A stretch of DNA of 64,000 bases from Hymenobacter sp. 5317J-9. Its GTDB lineage: Bacteria > Bacteroidota > Bacteroidia > Cytophagales > Hymenobacteraceae. The stretch is taken from the NCBI RefSeq assembly GCF_022921075.1, contig NZ_CP095050.1, forward strand, positions 558,001 to 622,000, given 5' to 3'. The translations under genes were made by a program, and so were the position numbers. The stretch's first letter is position 1. Every line of letters starts with the position of its first letter. Below the pieces are notes generated by a model. That model saw only the letters and a list, made by a program, of their open reading frames with translations, was not told the origin of the DNA and searched no databases. Positions 46,382 to 55,562 of this stretch are shown in pieces.

Positions 46382-47884
46382 TTAGAGCGTGTTGATTTTC
46401 AGGCTCGTGATTTCGGCCGCGCCGCCGTCGGCCACCAGGGAAATGCGGCCTTCCTGCTTGGTCGGGAAAACCACGTCGGTGAGCACGTGCGCGCCGTCCT
46501 GGGCGAAGACTTCCACCGAGGCCTTATCTACCAGCACGCGCAGCTTCAGGCGGCCGTTGGACAGGGGCACTTTCATGGTTTCGGCGCTGGAAAACTTGGG
46601 GTTGAAGGCCACGTTGCCGGATTTGGTCCGGTCCAGGGTCAGGGTTTGCTGGGCCACGTCGTAGCGCAGGGCGGTGGTTTCGCCGGCGCTTTGCAGCACG
46701 TTCAGGGTCAGGGTGCGGGCGGTGCCGAGCTTGAGGTCCAGGGTCAGGTCATAAGCAGTGCCTTTGTAGGGCACTTCGTAGGTCTTTGCCACGGTTTTGG
46801 CGCTCACGGTGAAGGCCGTTTTCTCGCGGGCGGCGAGCTCGGCCACGGGCTGTTGCACGAGGATGATGTCGTTGCTCACGCGGCGCAGGCTCAACTCGCG
46901 CGGCACGGTCATGGCGCTGCGCCAGGGGGCGGTGGGCACGGTGGTGGCGTAGTCCCAGTTGTTCATCCAGCCCAGGAAGATGCGCCGGGCGCCGGTGTTG
47001 CCCCAGGTCACGCCGGCGTAGTTGTCGCGGCCGGAGTCTATCCAGCGGGTGCGGGTGTTGCTGGGCGTGAAGGTTTTGCCGTCGAAGTCGCCCACGAAAT
47101 ACTGCGTGGCCGAGCCGCCCTGCGGCCCGCCGGGGTTGATGCTGATGAGCAACACCCAGTGGGTTTTGCCGTCCAGCGTCAGCGGAAACAAATCGGGGCA
47201 TTCCCACACGCCGCCGTGGCCGCCCAGCTTCTCGCCAAACTCGCTGAGCTTGGTCCAGTCCTTCAGGTTGGGCGAGGCGAAGAAGGTGATGCGGTCCTTG
47301 GTGGCCAGCGTCATCACCCAGTGCTTGCTCGGCGCGTGCCAGCTCACCTTGGGGTCGCGAAAATCCTGGACGCCGGGGTTTTTTAGCACCGGGTTGCCGG
47401 CGTATTTCGTCCAGGTTTTGCCGGCGTCAAGGCTGTAGGCCAGACTCTGGTTCTGAAAGGTTTTGGTGCCGGCTTTCTCGTCCTTGGGGTCGTGGTGCGT
47501 GAAAATGGCCACCAGCGGCACCTGCCTGTTTTTGCCGAAGCCGGAGGTATTCTGCGCATCCACCACGGCCGAGCCCGAGAAAATGTAGCCCAGGCTATCG
47601 GGGTAGAGGGCAATGGGTTGCGGCTGCCAGCGCACCAGGTCTTTGCTGGTGGCGTGGCCCCAGTGCATGGGCCCCCACACGTCGCCGGCCGGGTAGTGCT
47701 GGAAAAACAAGTGGTATTCGCCCTGGTAGAACACCATGCCGTTGGGGTCGTTCATCCACTTCGCCGCCGGCGTGAAATGAAAGCTGGGCCGGTACTGCGG
47801 GGTGGCCGCCGGGGCAGGCGTCTGGGCCCGGGACAGGGCCGGCAACGTCAGCAAAAAGCCCGTTAGCAGCAGGAGGTTTTTCAT
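46382..47884 (-). CDS. GH32 glycoside hydrolase (levanase/exo-inulinase type)
   Basis: The start is ATG 47884, which begins a signal peptide (MKNLLLLTGFLLTLPALSRA); a longer frame adds 16 residues. The 500-residue enzyme has all GH32 catalytic motifs: KWMNDPNGMVFY with nucleophile Asp46, QDFRDPKVSW with the stabilising Asp, and VWECPDLFPL with the acid Glu. A C-terminal beta sandwich follows (KLRVLVDKASVEVFAQDGAH). It should release fructose from beta-2,1- or beta-2,6-fructans or sucrose, probably in the periplasm. It lies downstream of susD in the fructan locus, separated by one of the palindromic repeats, and upstream of the second, surface-type GH32 gene. Confidence 0.93.
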   Translation of the reverse strand: MKNLLLLTGFLLTLPALSRAQTPAPAATPQYRPSFHFTPAAKWMNDPNGMVFYQGEYHLFFQHYPAGDVWGPMHWGHATSKDLVRWQPQPIALYPDSLGYIFSGSAVVDAQNTSGFGKNRQVPLVAIFTHHDPKDEKAGTKTFQNQSLAYSLDAGKTWTKYAGNPVLKNPGVQDFRDPKVSWHAPSKHWVMTLATKDRITFFASPNLKDWTKLSEFGEKLGGHGGVWECPDLFPLTLDGKTHWVLLISINPGGPQGGSATQYFVGDFDGKTFTPSNTRTRWIDSGRDNYAGVTWGNTGARRIFLGWMNNWDYATTVPTAPWRSAMTVPRELSLRRVSNDIILVQQPVAELAAREKTAFTVSAKTVAKTYEVPYKGTAYDLTLDLKLGTARTLTLNVLQSAGETTALRYDVAQQTLTLDRTKSGNVAFNPKFSSAETMKVPLSNGRLKLRVLVDKASVEVFAQDGAHVLTDVVFPTKQEGRISLVADGGAAEITSLKINTL

Positions 47885-48107
47885 GCGCGATAATTGAAAA
47901 GAAGCGAAAGGGCCCGCGGGCCAAAGTTCCATAAGCGAAGCGCTGCTCCCGACTCCGGGTGCCGCTGGGGCGGCGCATCAAACGGAAGCGGTTCCCGCCG
48001 CTTCCGTTCTCACCATGATGCTGTGCCCGGGGTCTGCTAGTCCCACCCAAGGAGCAGACGCTTCGCTATTTTGGGAGAAGAGTTGGAAGGAAATGAATTC
48101 GCCAAAA

Positions 48108-48210
48108 CGTCATGCAGAGCGCAGCGAAGCATCTCGCGTGGGGTAGTAATTCTATTGTTGAAAAGAATTAGTGGTGGCAAGCGAGATGCTTCGCTGCGCT
48201 CTGCATGACG
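48108..48210. repeat. Palindromic intergenic element, copy 3
   Basis: A 103-bp inverted repeat between susD and the GH32 gene has arms identical to those of copies 2, 4 and 5 (CGTCATGCAGAGCGCAGCGA and onward). The middle holds a second short inverted repeat (TAATTCT/AGAATTA). It begins 28 bases after the susD stop. Confidence 0.95.
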
Positions 48211-48237
48211 GTCGGTTAACCGCCGTTTCGGTCGTTT

Positions 48238-49923
48238 CTACCGATAAAACTGGTTCTGCGTCAGCACGCCGCCGCTGCGGTCGATTTCGTTCTGCGGGAT
48301 GGGCAGGTACTCGTTTTTATTGGCCGTGAAGCGGAAGGCTGACAGGAAAGGCCGCTTCGGCGTTTCCTGCTGGGCGTAGGTGGTGAGGGTGGCGGCGGCA
48401 TCGCCGTAGCGCACCAGGTCGTAGAAGCGGTGGCCTTCCATGCACAGCTCCAGGCGGCGCTCCATGCGCAGGGCTTTGCGGGCGTAGGCCTGCGTCCAGC
48501 CGGTGGTGGGGTAGGTGCCCACGCGGTAAGTGGCGGCCGGGGCGGCGCCGTTGAGCGTGAGTACGGGCGGCGTGTTGGCGGCGCGGGTGCGAATCTGGTT
48601 GATGAGGGCGCGGGCATCCTCCAGGCTGCCGCCCGACTCAATCAGCGCCTCGGCTTTCCACAGCAGCAGGTCCGAATACTTGATGAGCGGGAAATTGAGC
48701 GCGCCCAGCGCCCACGGGAAGCCCTGCGCGGCCCGCAGCGGCGAATTCACATAGATGATGTTTTTCTTCTTGGAATAGGGCCCGTAGGTGGCACCTTCCC
48801 GAATCCAGTTGTTGCCGTACACCTCGCTGCGGAAGTCCTTCCAGGTGATGCCGGGCCGGCCGATGGCGTGGTCCAGGCGCGGGTCAACGGGCACGGTGGT
48901 GGCGCTGGGCGAGAGGTCAGAATTATTGAAGGTGTCGAGCAGCGGCAGGCCGGCGGCGTCCACTTTGAAGGCGTTCACCAGGTTCTGGCTGGGGCGGTGG
49001 AAGTGGTCGCCGCCGCCGTAAGCCGGGCCGGGAGGCGAGGTCAGCAGGTCGCCCCAGTTCAGCAGGCCGCTGGTGGTGGAGCCGTCGGTCACGGTGGTTT
49101 CCACCGCGAAAATGTTCTCGCCGCCGTGCTCCACGTTGGGGTCCGAGTACAGGGCTTCGAGGTTGGCTTGCAGGCGGTACTGGCCGGAGTTGATGACCTG
49201 GTCGGCGGCGGCAATGGTTTCGGCCCACTTGCGCTGGTAGAGGTTCACCTTGGCCAGGTAGGCGTAGGCCACGAACTTGTTCACGCGGCCCAGGTCGGTC
49301 TGGGTGGGCGGCAGCACCAGCGCGGCGGCCGTCAGGTCGTCGCTGATTTTCTGCCAGAGCTGCTCCGAGCTCAGCGTGTTGGCCACCTTGCCTTCCTGGC
49401 CTTCCACCACGCTCTCGTCGAGGTAGGGGAAGGTGTAGAAGTGGCGCTTCAGCTCGAAGTAGTAGTGGGCGCGCAGCACGCGCACCTCGGCAATGCGGGT
49501 GGCCTTCTCGGGGAAGCCGGCGTCGGGCACGCTGTTCAACGATTTTAGGGCCTTGTTGCAGCGGGCCACGGCGAAGTACAGAGCGCGCCACTTGCGCTCA
49601 ATCAGCGAGTTGTCGGGCGCGATGATGCCCAGCTCCAGGCTGTTGAGCTCGCCCAGGTCGCCGGTGCCGCCGCCGCCTTTGTAGGCGTCGTCGGAGCGCA
49701 CGTCGGAGTAGCTCCAGTTGGAGGCGGGGTTGAAAATCGTTTCAATCGGGCCGTTGTACACGCCGTCGAGCAGGGCGTAGGAAGCCACCACCAGCGCTTC
49801 GGCGGCGGTTTTGTTGGTGAGGTCGCCGGAGCTGAGCGAGCCTTTGGGATATTGCTCCAGGATGTCTTCTTTGCAAGCCGTCGCGGCGCAGGCCAGCAGC
49901 AGGCACATTACTATCTTTTTCAT
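48238..49923 (-). CDS. SusD/RagB-like nutrient-binding lipoprotein
   Basis: The start is ATG 49923 (MKKIVMCLLLACAATAC, lipid-modified Cys17). The 561-residue protein has the SusD arrangement of TPR helices: NKTAAEALVVASYALLDGVYNG at the N-terminus, RWRALYFAVARCNKALKSLN, LRAHYYFELKRHF, and the C-terminal LPIPQNEIDRSGG with the terminal YR. It forms a lid on the SusC barrel and captures the oligosaccharide at the cell surface. Its gene follows susC after 25 bases. The ligand is inferred to be a fructan fragment from the two GH32 genes and the fructokinase of the locus. Confidence 0.95.
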   Translation of the reverse strand: MKKIVMCLLLACAATACKEDILEQYPKGSLSSGDLTNKTAAEALVVASYALLDGVYNGPIETIFNPASNWSYSDVRSDDAYKGGGGTGDLGELNSLELGIIAPDNSLIERKWRALYFAVARCNKALKSLNSVPDAGFPEKATRIAEVRVLRAHYYFELKRHFYTFPYLDESVVEGQEGKVANTLSSEQLWQKISDDLTAAALVLPPTQTDLGRVNKFVAYAYLAKVNLYQRKWAETIAAADQVINSGQYRLQANLEALYSDPNVEHGGENIFAVETTVTDGSTTSGLLNWGDLLTSPPGPAYGGGDHFHRPSQNLVNAFKVDAAGLPLLDTFNNSDLSPSATTVPVDPRLDHAIGRPGITWKDFRSEVYGNNWIREGATYGPYSKKKNIIYVNSPLRAAQGFPWALGALNFPLIKYSDLLLWKAEALIESGGSLEDARALINQIRTRAANTPPVLTLNGAAPAATYRVGTYPTTGWTQAYARKALRMERRLELCMEGHRFYDLVRYGDAAATLTTYAQQETPKRPFLSAFRFTANKNEYLPIPQNEIDRSGGVLTQNQFYR

Positions 49924-49948
49924 GGTCGTGGGCGGGTTTGGCGAAGGG

Positions 49949-52900
49949 TTAGAAAGTGACATTGGCGCCCACCGTCAGCGACTTGGAGTGCGGGTAGGCG
50001 GTTTGGCGCAGCACGCCGGTTTCCAGGGTGCCGCCGTTCAGCACCTCGTAGTCGAGGCCCTTGAAGGAGGTGAAATTGAGCAGGTTCTGGCCCTGCACGT
50101 AGAAGCGCACCCGCGACAGCCCGCTGAGTTTGCCCGTGAGGGACTGCGGCAGCGAGTAGCCCAGCACCAGCGACTTCAGCCGCAGGTAGCTACCCTTGCT
50201 GATGAAGTAGCTCGAGGCCCGCAGCTCGTCGTTGGTGTTGATGGTGGTGAGGGCCGGAATGTTCGAATCGGGGTTCTGGGCCGAGAAAGCGGTGAGCAGG
50301 CCCGTGCCGTGATTGGAGTTGAAGTACAGGAAATCGGTGTTCGACTTGTTGAAGTCGTAGATGTCGTTGCCCACCGAAGCGTCCCAGAACGCGGCCAAAT
50401 CGAACCCCTTGTAGCCGGCCGTCAGGTTCAGGCCCAGGGTGTAGTCGGGGAAGGGGCTGCCGATGTACTGGCGGTCCTTCACGTCAATCACGCCGTCGCC
50501 GTTCAGGTCCTTATAGCGGATGCGGCCGATGGCCTTGCCAGGCTGGTCGGCGTGGGCCGTCACCTCCTCGGTGCTGCGGAACAGGCCGTCGGCCACGTAG
50601 CCGTAGAAGGCGCCCAACGGCTGGCCCGGCGCAATGCGCGACACCCCGCCGATGATTTCGCTCTTGCCGTCTTCGCCCAGGGCAATGACTTCGTTGCGGA
50701 TGTGGGTGAAGTTGAAATCGGCCCCATACTGGAAGGCGTTTTCGGCCTTGCTGCGGTAGCTCAGAATCATTTCCAGGCCGCGGTTGCGCACGCTGCCGGC
50801 GTTGATGAACGGGGCCGCGCCCTCGCCGTAGGTGGCCAGCAGCACGGGGTTCACCAGCAGGTCTTTGGTGTTCTTCACGAAGTAGTCGGCGGTCAACGTC
50901 AGGCGGTTATCGAGCGCGCCGAGGTCGATGCCGAAGTTGAGCTGCTCGGCCGTTTCCCACTTGATGTTCTGGTTGCCAATCTGGGTGGTGATGAAGCCCA
51001 GGCGGGCCGCGCCGTTGCCGCCGGCCAGGTCGTAGTTCGAGAAGTCGGGGCGCGAGGCGTAGAACGTGGCGGCCGTGTAATCGCCGATTTCCTGGTTGCC
51101 GTTGCGGCCCCACGAGGCGCGGAATTTCAGGTCCGTGAGGTAGCCGTTGTCTTTCAAAAACGACTCGTTGATGGCGCGCCAGGCCGCCGAGAAGGCCGGA
51201 AACACCGCGTGGCGGTTGGCAGGCCCGAAGCGCGAGGAGGCATCGCGCCGCACCGTGGCCGACAGCAGATACGTCTCCCGAAAACCGTAATCCAGGCGCG
51301 CAAACTGCGAAATCAGCGCGTTTTCAGCCCCGCCGCCGTGGGCGCTCTGCACGGTGCTGCCCGCGTCGAGGTAGCGGAAATCGGGCGTTTCGAGGAAGAA
51401 GCCCTTGGCGCGGGCGTCGAAGGCCTCGAAGCGGTTGTGAATGCGCTCGTAGCCCAGCAGGGCCTGCACGCTGTGCTTGCCGCTGGTCCAGTTGTAGTTC
51501 AGCGTGCTGGTGTAGATGGTGTTGAGGGCCTGGAACTGCGACTCGGTCAGGAAATTGTCGGTGGTGATGAAGCGGCCTTCGGTGAAGCGCGGCTCGAAGT
51601 TTTTGAAGCGGAAAAAGTTGGCGTCCACGCCCACCGAGTTGTTCCAGGTCAGGCCTTTCACCAGCTTCAGGTTGGCAAATACGTTGCCGAAGGTGCGCCA
51701 GGTATTCTTGCGGTTGTCGCGGGCCCGGTACAGCTGCCCCAGCGGGCTCAGCCGGTCGCCCAGGTTTTTCACCGGCCCGCCAAAGTTGCCTGCGTTGTCA
51801 TACAGCGGAATGATGGGGTTCTGATACAGAATGGACTCCAGGGTGCGGCCCTCGGGGTTGTCCACGCGGCCGAAGTTGGACACCAGCAGGTTTTCGCCCA
51901 CCGTCAGGCGGTCGGCTAGGTTGAAGCTGGTATTCACCCGGGCCGTAATGCGCTGGAAATCGGTGTACTTGGCCAGGCCTTCCTCGCGGTTGTAGTTCAG
52001 GCCCAGAAAGAAGGTTGACTGCTCGCTGGCCTTGCTGATGCCCACGTTGTAGTTCTGGTTTTGGGCAGGGCGGTACACCTCCTTCTGGTAGTCCACGTCG
52101 CCGGCCGGAATGGTCTTGGCATCGTCCAGAAACTGCGGCACCACGGCGTTGGGGCCGGCGCCGTACACGTCGTCGCGCTGGGGCAGGCCGTCGTTTTTCA
52201 GCCCCTGAAATAGCACGTCGCCGTACTGCTGGGCGTTGAGCATGTCGAGGTGGTTGCGGCGGGTTTTGGTGCCGTAGTAGGCGTCCAAGGTCACCTGCAC
52301 CCTCTGCGACTTGCCCTTTTTGGTCGTAATCAAAATCACGCCGTTGCTGGAGCGCGCCCCGTAAATGGAAGCCGCCGCCGCGTCTTTCAGCACCTGAAAC
52401 GTCTCAATGTCAAACGGATTCAGCCCGTCGATGTTGGGCGCGGGCACGCCGTCCACCACGTACAGCGGCGAGTTGTTGTTGATGCTGCCCAGGCCGCGGA
52501 TGTTGATGCTGGTGTTGGAGCCGGGCGCGCCGTCGGTCGACACCGTCACGCCGGGCAGGCGCCCCTGGATGCTGGTGAGCAGGTTGGCGTTGGTTTCCTT
52601 CAGCGCCTGGCTCACGTCGAGCACGGCGATGGAGCCGGTCAAATCGGCCTTGCGCTTGGTTTGGTAGCCCACCACCACCACCTCGTCCAGGGCCCGGGTG
52701 TCGGCGGCCAGGGTGAGGTTGAGCGGGCTGCCGCTGGTGGCCGGCACCTCCTGCGTTTTCATGCCAATCGATGAAAACACGAGCGTGGCATTGGGCTGCA
52801 CGCCCAGCGAATACGCGCCGCTGACATCGGAAGTGGTGCCGTTGTTGGTGCCTTTTTCGAGCACCGTCACGCCGGGCAGGCCGCTGCCGTCGGCGGCCGT

Positions 52901-52990
52901 CACGCGCCCGCTCACCGGCACGGTGCCTTGCGCGGCGGCGCTGAGAATCAATCCCAGCCACAGCAGCAGGGAGAAGTATACGTTTTTCAT
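49949..52990 (-). CDS. SusC/RagA-type TonB-linked outer-membrane transporter
   Basis: The 1013-residue protein has a signal peptide (MKNVYFSLLLWLGLILSAAA). An N-terminal carboxypeptidase-D-like domain (VSGRVTAADGSGLPGVTVLE) leads to a TonB-box region (LDEVVVVGYQTKRKADLTGS). The plug has the SusC hallmark GSNTSINIRGLGSINNNSPL and SIYGARSSNGVILITTKKGK. A 22-strand barrel ends in LTVGANVTF with a C-terminal aromatic. It imports oligosaccharides using TonB energy. The gene lies between the fructokinase gene (27 bp) and susD (25 bp), so these three form one transcript. Confidence 0.96.
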   Translation of the reverse strand: MKNVYFSLLLWLGLILSAAAQGTVPVSGRVTAADGSGLPGVTVLEKGTNNGTTSDVSGAYSLGVQPNATLVFSSIGMKTQEVPATSGSPLNLTLAADTRALDEVVVVGYQTKRKADLTGSIAVLDVSQALKETNANLLTSIQGRLPGVTVSTDGAPGSNTSINIRGLGSINNNSPLYVVDGVPAPNIDGLNPFDIETFQVLKDAAAASIYGARSSNGVILITTKKGKSQRVQVTLDAYYGTKTRRNHLDMLNAQQYGDVLFQGLKNDGLPQRDDVYGAGPNAVVPQFLDDAKTIPAGDVDYQKEVYRPAQNQNYNVGISKASEQSTFFLGLNYNREEGLAKYTDFQRITARVNTSFNLADRLTVGENLLVSNFGRVDNPEGRTLESILYQNPIIPLYDNAGNFGGPVKNLGDRLSPLGQLYRARDNRKNTWRTFGNVFANLKLVKGLTWNNSVGVDANFFRFKNFEPRFTEGRFITTDNFLTESQFQALNTIYTSTLNYNWTSGKHSVQALLGYERIHNRFEAFDARAKGFFLETPDFRYLDAGSTVQSAHGGGAENALISQFARLDYGFRETYLLSATVRRDASSRFGPANRHAVFPAFSAAWRAINESFLKDNGYLTDLKFRASWGRNGNQEIGDYTAATFYASRPDFSNYDLAGGNGAARLGFITTQIGNQNIKWETAEQLNFGIDLGALDNRLTLTADYFVKNTKDLLVNPVLLATYGEGAAPFINAGSVRNRGLEMILSYRSKAENAFQYGADFNFTHIRNEVIALGEDGKSEIIGGVSRIAPGQPLGAFYGYVADGLFRSTEEVTAHADQPGKAIGRIRYKDLNGDGVIDVKDRQYIGSPFPDYTLGLNLTAGYKGFDLAAFWDASVGNDIYDFNKSNTDFLYFNSNHGTGLLTAFSAQNPDSNIPALTTINTNDELRASSYFISKGSYLRLKSLVLGYSLPQSLTGKLSGLSRVRFYVQGQNLLNFTSFKGLDYEVLNGGTLETGVLRQTAYPHSKSLTVGANVTF

Positions 52991-53017
52991 GAGTGTGGGA
53001 ATTTGGGGGTGTTTGTT

Positions 53018-53911
53018 TTAAAGGGTCACGGGTTGCGCCATCAGCGCCCGGATGTCGTGTTCGCGCAGGGGCGGCGTGGCGCCTTGGTGGGTGGCCACCA
53101 CCGCGCCGGCCGCGCAGGCAAAGCGCAGGGCCTCGGCGGGGGCGTCGTGCTGCAGCAGGCCGCGCAACAGGGCCGCCAGAAAGGAGTCGCCGCTGCCAAT
53201 GGTGTCCTTCACTTCCACCGGAAAGCCGGGGCTGCGGAAGAACTCGCCGCCGGTGTAGAGCACCGCGCCCTGCTCGCCGCAGGTCACGCACAGGGTTTGG
53301 AGGGCGTAGCGGCGGGCCAGGTTCAGCATGGCCATTTCCAGGTCTTCGGGGGCTTCGTACCAGCCGGCCAGCAGGTCCAACTCGTGGTGGTTGAGCTTCA
53401 CGAGGTCGGCCGTGGCGAGCAGGCGCTCCAAGGTGGGCTGGTCGTAGTGCGGGGCGCGCAGGTTCACGTCGAACACCCGCAGCGGCGCCCGCTCCAGCAG
53501 CCGAAACAGCGTCTCGGCCGTGGTGGGGCTGCGCGCGGCCAGGCTGCCGTACACGAACACGTCGGCCTGGTCCACGGCGGCCTCGGTGGCTTCGTCGTAC
53601 TGAATGTAGTCCCAGGCCACGGGCTGCACTATCTTGTACACCACCTCGTTGCGGTCGCCCACGTTGGCCTTCACCACGCCCGTGAGGTGGGAGTGGCCGC
53701 GCTGAATGAGGTCGGTGCTCAGGCCCTGGGTTTCCACGAAGGCCAGCAGCTCCTGGCCCAGCTGGTCGTCGCCCACGCGGCTCACGATGCGCGGCTGCAG
53801 GCCGAGGTTGCGCAGGTGCACGGCCACGTTCATGGGCGCCCCGCCGGGCTGCTTGCCGGTGGGCAGCACGTCCCACAGCATCTCGCCAAAACAAATGATG
53901 GAATGGTCCAT
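53018..53911 (-). CDS. PfkB-family carbohydrate kinase, probable fructokinase
   Basis: The 297-residue protein matches PfkB sugar kinases. The N-terminal ICFGEMLWDVLPTGKQPGGA holds the sugar-binding Asp and the conserved GGAPMNVAVHLRNLG. The C-terminal ATP-site motif is DTIGSGDSFLAALL with the catalytic Asp of GSGD. The length and the wording fit the fructokinase branch. In this locus it would trap imported fructose as fructose-6-phosphate. The gene begins 25 bases after a palindromic repeat and ends 27 bases before susC. Confidence 0.88.
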   Translation of the reverse strand: MDHSIICFGEMLWDVLPTGKQPGGAPMNVAVHLRNLGLQPRIVSRVGDDQLGQELLAFVETQGLSTDLIQRGHSHLTGVVKANVGDRNEVVYKIVQPVAWDYIQYDEATEAAVDQADVFVYGSLAARSPTTAETLFRLLERAPLRVFDVNLRAPHYDQPTLERLLATADLVKLNHHELDLLAGWYEAPEDLEMAMLNLARRYALQTLCVTCGEQGAVLYTGGEFFRSPGFPVEVKDTIGSGDSFLAALLRGLLQHDAPAEALRFACAAGAVVATHQGATPPLREHDIRALMAQPVTL

Positions 53912-53935
53912 TTGGGAGTAGGAATTGGGTTTAGG

Positions 53936-54035
53936 CCGTCATGCAGAGCGCAGCGAAGCATCTCGCATGTGGTAGTAATTCAATCGATTGATTTAGTTGA
54001 GCAAGCGAGATGCTTCGCTGCGCTCTGCATGACGG
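53936..54035. repeat. Palindromic intergenic element, copy 4
   Basis: A 100-bp inverted repeat between the sugar-porter gene and the fructokinase gene has the same arms as copies 2, 3 and 5, and an AT-rich loop (GTGGTAGTAATTC, similar in copy 3). It begins 15 bases after the sugar-porter stop. Confidence 0.95.
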
Positions 54036-54050
54036 GCAAATAGAATGCGG

Positions 54051-55382
54051 CTAGTGGGCAAACACCGCGCGCTCCACTTTTTCCAGTGAGGTGCCCTTGG
54101 TTTCGGGCATCACTTTCCAGGCAAAAAGCAGCTGCAGCACCATCATGGCCGAGAAGAATAGGAACACCGTGCCGCCCCCCAGGTAGGCCGCCACCGACGG
54201 GAAGCTGAAGGCCACCACGGCCGCCATCAGCCAGTGCGTGAGGCTGCCCAGGGCCTGGCCGCTGGCCCGCACCTCGTTGGGGAAAATTTCGGAGATGAAC
54301 ACCCAAATCACGGCGCCCTGCGAGAAGGCGAAGAAGGCGATGTACACGAACAGCAGCGCTGGCACCGTGAAGCCCGCAAAATCCTGCGTGTAGAAGGCCC
54401 GCGCCACCAGCCCCAGCGTGGCAATCAGCCCCACCGAGCCCACCAGCATCAGCTTGCGCCGGCCAAACCGGTCGATAACCTGCAAGGCCAACAGCGTGAA
54501 TACCAGGTTTATCAGCCCGATGCCGGCCGAGGAAAGCAGGGCCGAGCTTTTGCCCAAACCCGTCATCTCGAAAATGCGCGGGGCGTAGTAGATGATGGCG
54601 TTGATGCCCGATACCTGGTTGAAAATGGCAAACAGCACGGCCAGTGTGACGGGCCGCCGGTACTGGCCCGAAAACAGGCGCGGCCGGGCTTCGGTGAGGG
54701 CGGCGCTTTGCGAAACCAGCAGGTTTTCAATGGTCTGGTCGGCCGTGGCGGGATTGATGATGGCGAAGATGCGCCGGGCTTCCTCCACCATTCCGCGCTT
54801 GAGCAGCAGCCAGCGCGGGCTTTCCGGGATGTTGAGGACGGTGACGAGGAACACCGCGGCCGGTGCGGCCTGCACGCCCAGCATCCAGCGCCAGGCGTTC
54901 GGGCCCAGGTCGCGCAGCAGGTAGTTCGACAGGTAGGCCACGAGGATGCCGAACACGATGTTGAACTGGAACATGGCTACCATTTTGCCGCGGGTTTCGG
55001 CCGGCGCAATCTCCGTGATGTAGAGCGGCGCGGCCACCGACGACGCCCCCACGCCCACGCCGCCCAGGAAGCGGAACACCAGGAACAGGCTCCAGTCGTG
55101 GGCCAGGGCCGTGCCCAGGGCCGAGAAGAAGTACGCCAGCGCAATCCAGAACAGCGTCTTGCGGCGCCCGAGGCGGTCGGCCGGGAAGCCGCCGAACATC
55201 GAGCCCAGGATGGTGCCGAACAAGGCGATGGAAACCGTGAGCCCCTGCTGGAAGGAGTTGAGGTGCCAGTAGTCCTGCAGCGTCTGCTCGACGCCCGAGA
55301 TAACGGCCGTGTCGAAGCCGAATAAGAAGCCGCCCAGGGCGGCGGTGATGGACCAGAAAAAGAGGCTGCGGGTACGACTCAT
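54051..55382 (-). CDS. MFS sugar porter, probable fructose importer
   Basis: The start is ATG 55382 (MSRTRSLFFWSITAALGGFL); a longer frame adds 14 residues. The 443-residue protein has twelve hydrophobic helices and the sugar-porter signatures: GFDTAVISGVEQ in helix 1, ADRLGRRKTLF after helix 2, the loop PESPRWLLLKRG after helix 6, DRFGRRKLMLVG after helix 8 and PETKGTSLEKVE at the end. It would carry monosaccharide, by context fructose, across the inner membrane with protons. It lies between the sensor gene and the fructokinase gene on the same strand, and a TACTTTTG -7-like element stands about 40 bases upstream of its start. Confidence 0.9.
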   Translation of the reverse strand: MSRTRSLFFWSITAALGGFLFGFDTAVISGVEQTLQDYWHLNSFQQGLTVSIALFGTILGSMFGGFPADRLGRRKTLFWIALAYFFSALGTALAHDWSLFLVFRFLGGVGVGASSVAAPLYITEIAPAETRGKMVAMFQFNIVFGILVAYLSNYLLRDLGPNAWRWMLGVQAAPAAVFLVTVLNIPESPRWLLLKRGMVEEARRIFAIINPATADQTIENLLVSQSAALTEARPRLFSGQYRRPVTLAVLFAIFNQVSGINAIIYYAPRIFEMTGLGKSSALLSSAGIGLINLVFTLLALQVIDRFGRRKLMLVGSVGLIATLGLVARAFYTQDFAGFTVPALLFVYIAFFAFSQGAVIWVFISEIFPNEVRASGQALGSLTHWLMAAVVAFSFPSVAAYLGGGTVFLFFSAMMVLQLLFAWKVMPETKGTSLEKVERAVFAH

Positions 55383-55562
55383 CGGGCTAGCGTGGATAGG
55401 TTGGCTGGGAATTGAATGAGCCAAAAGTATCCGGGCCGCTAGCCCTGGGGCGTCTGAATTTGATTCAAATGCTTTTAAAAGCGAATGAAATCGTAAGAGT
55501 CAAAATAACAGTGATTTATTGTTAGGGCTGACGAGCGAATTTTCAAAATTGTTACCTGCTTT

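Noticed and set aside
49811..51919. Plus-strand frame of 702 codons opposite susC and susD
   Set aside because: It spans parts of two well-supported genes on the other strand and shows no recognisable protein features.
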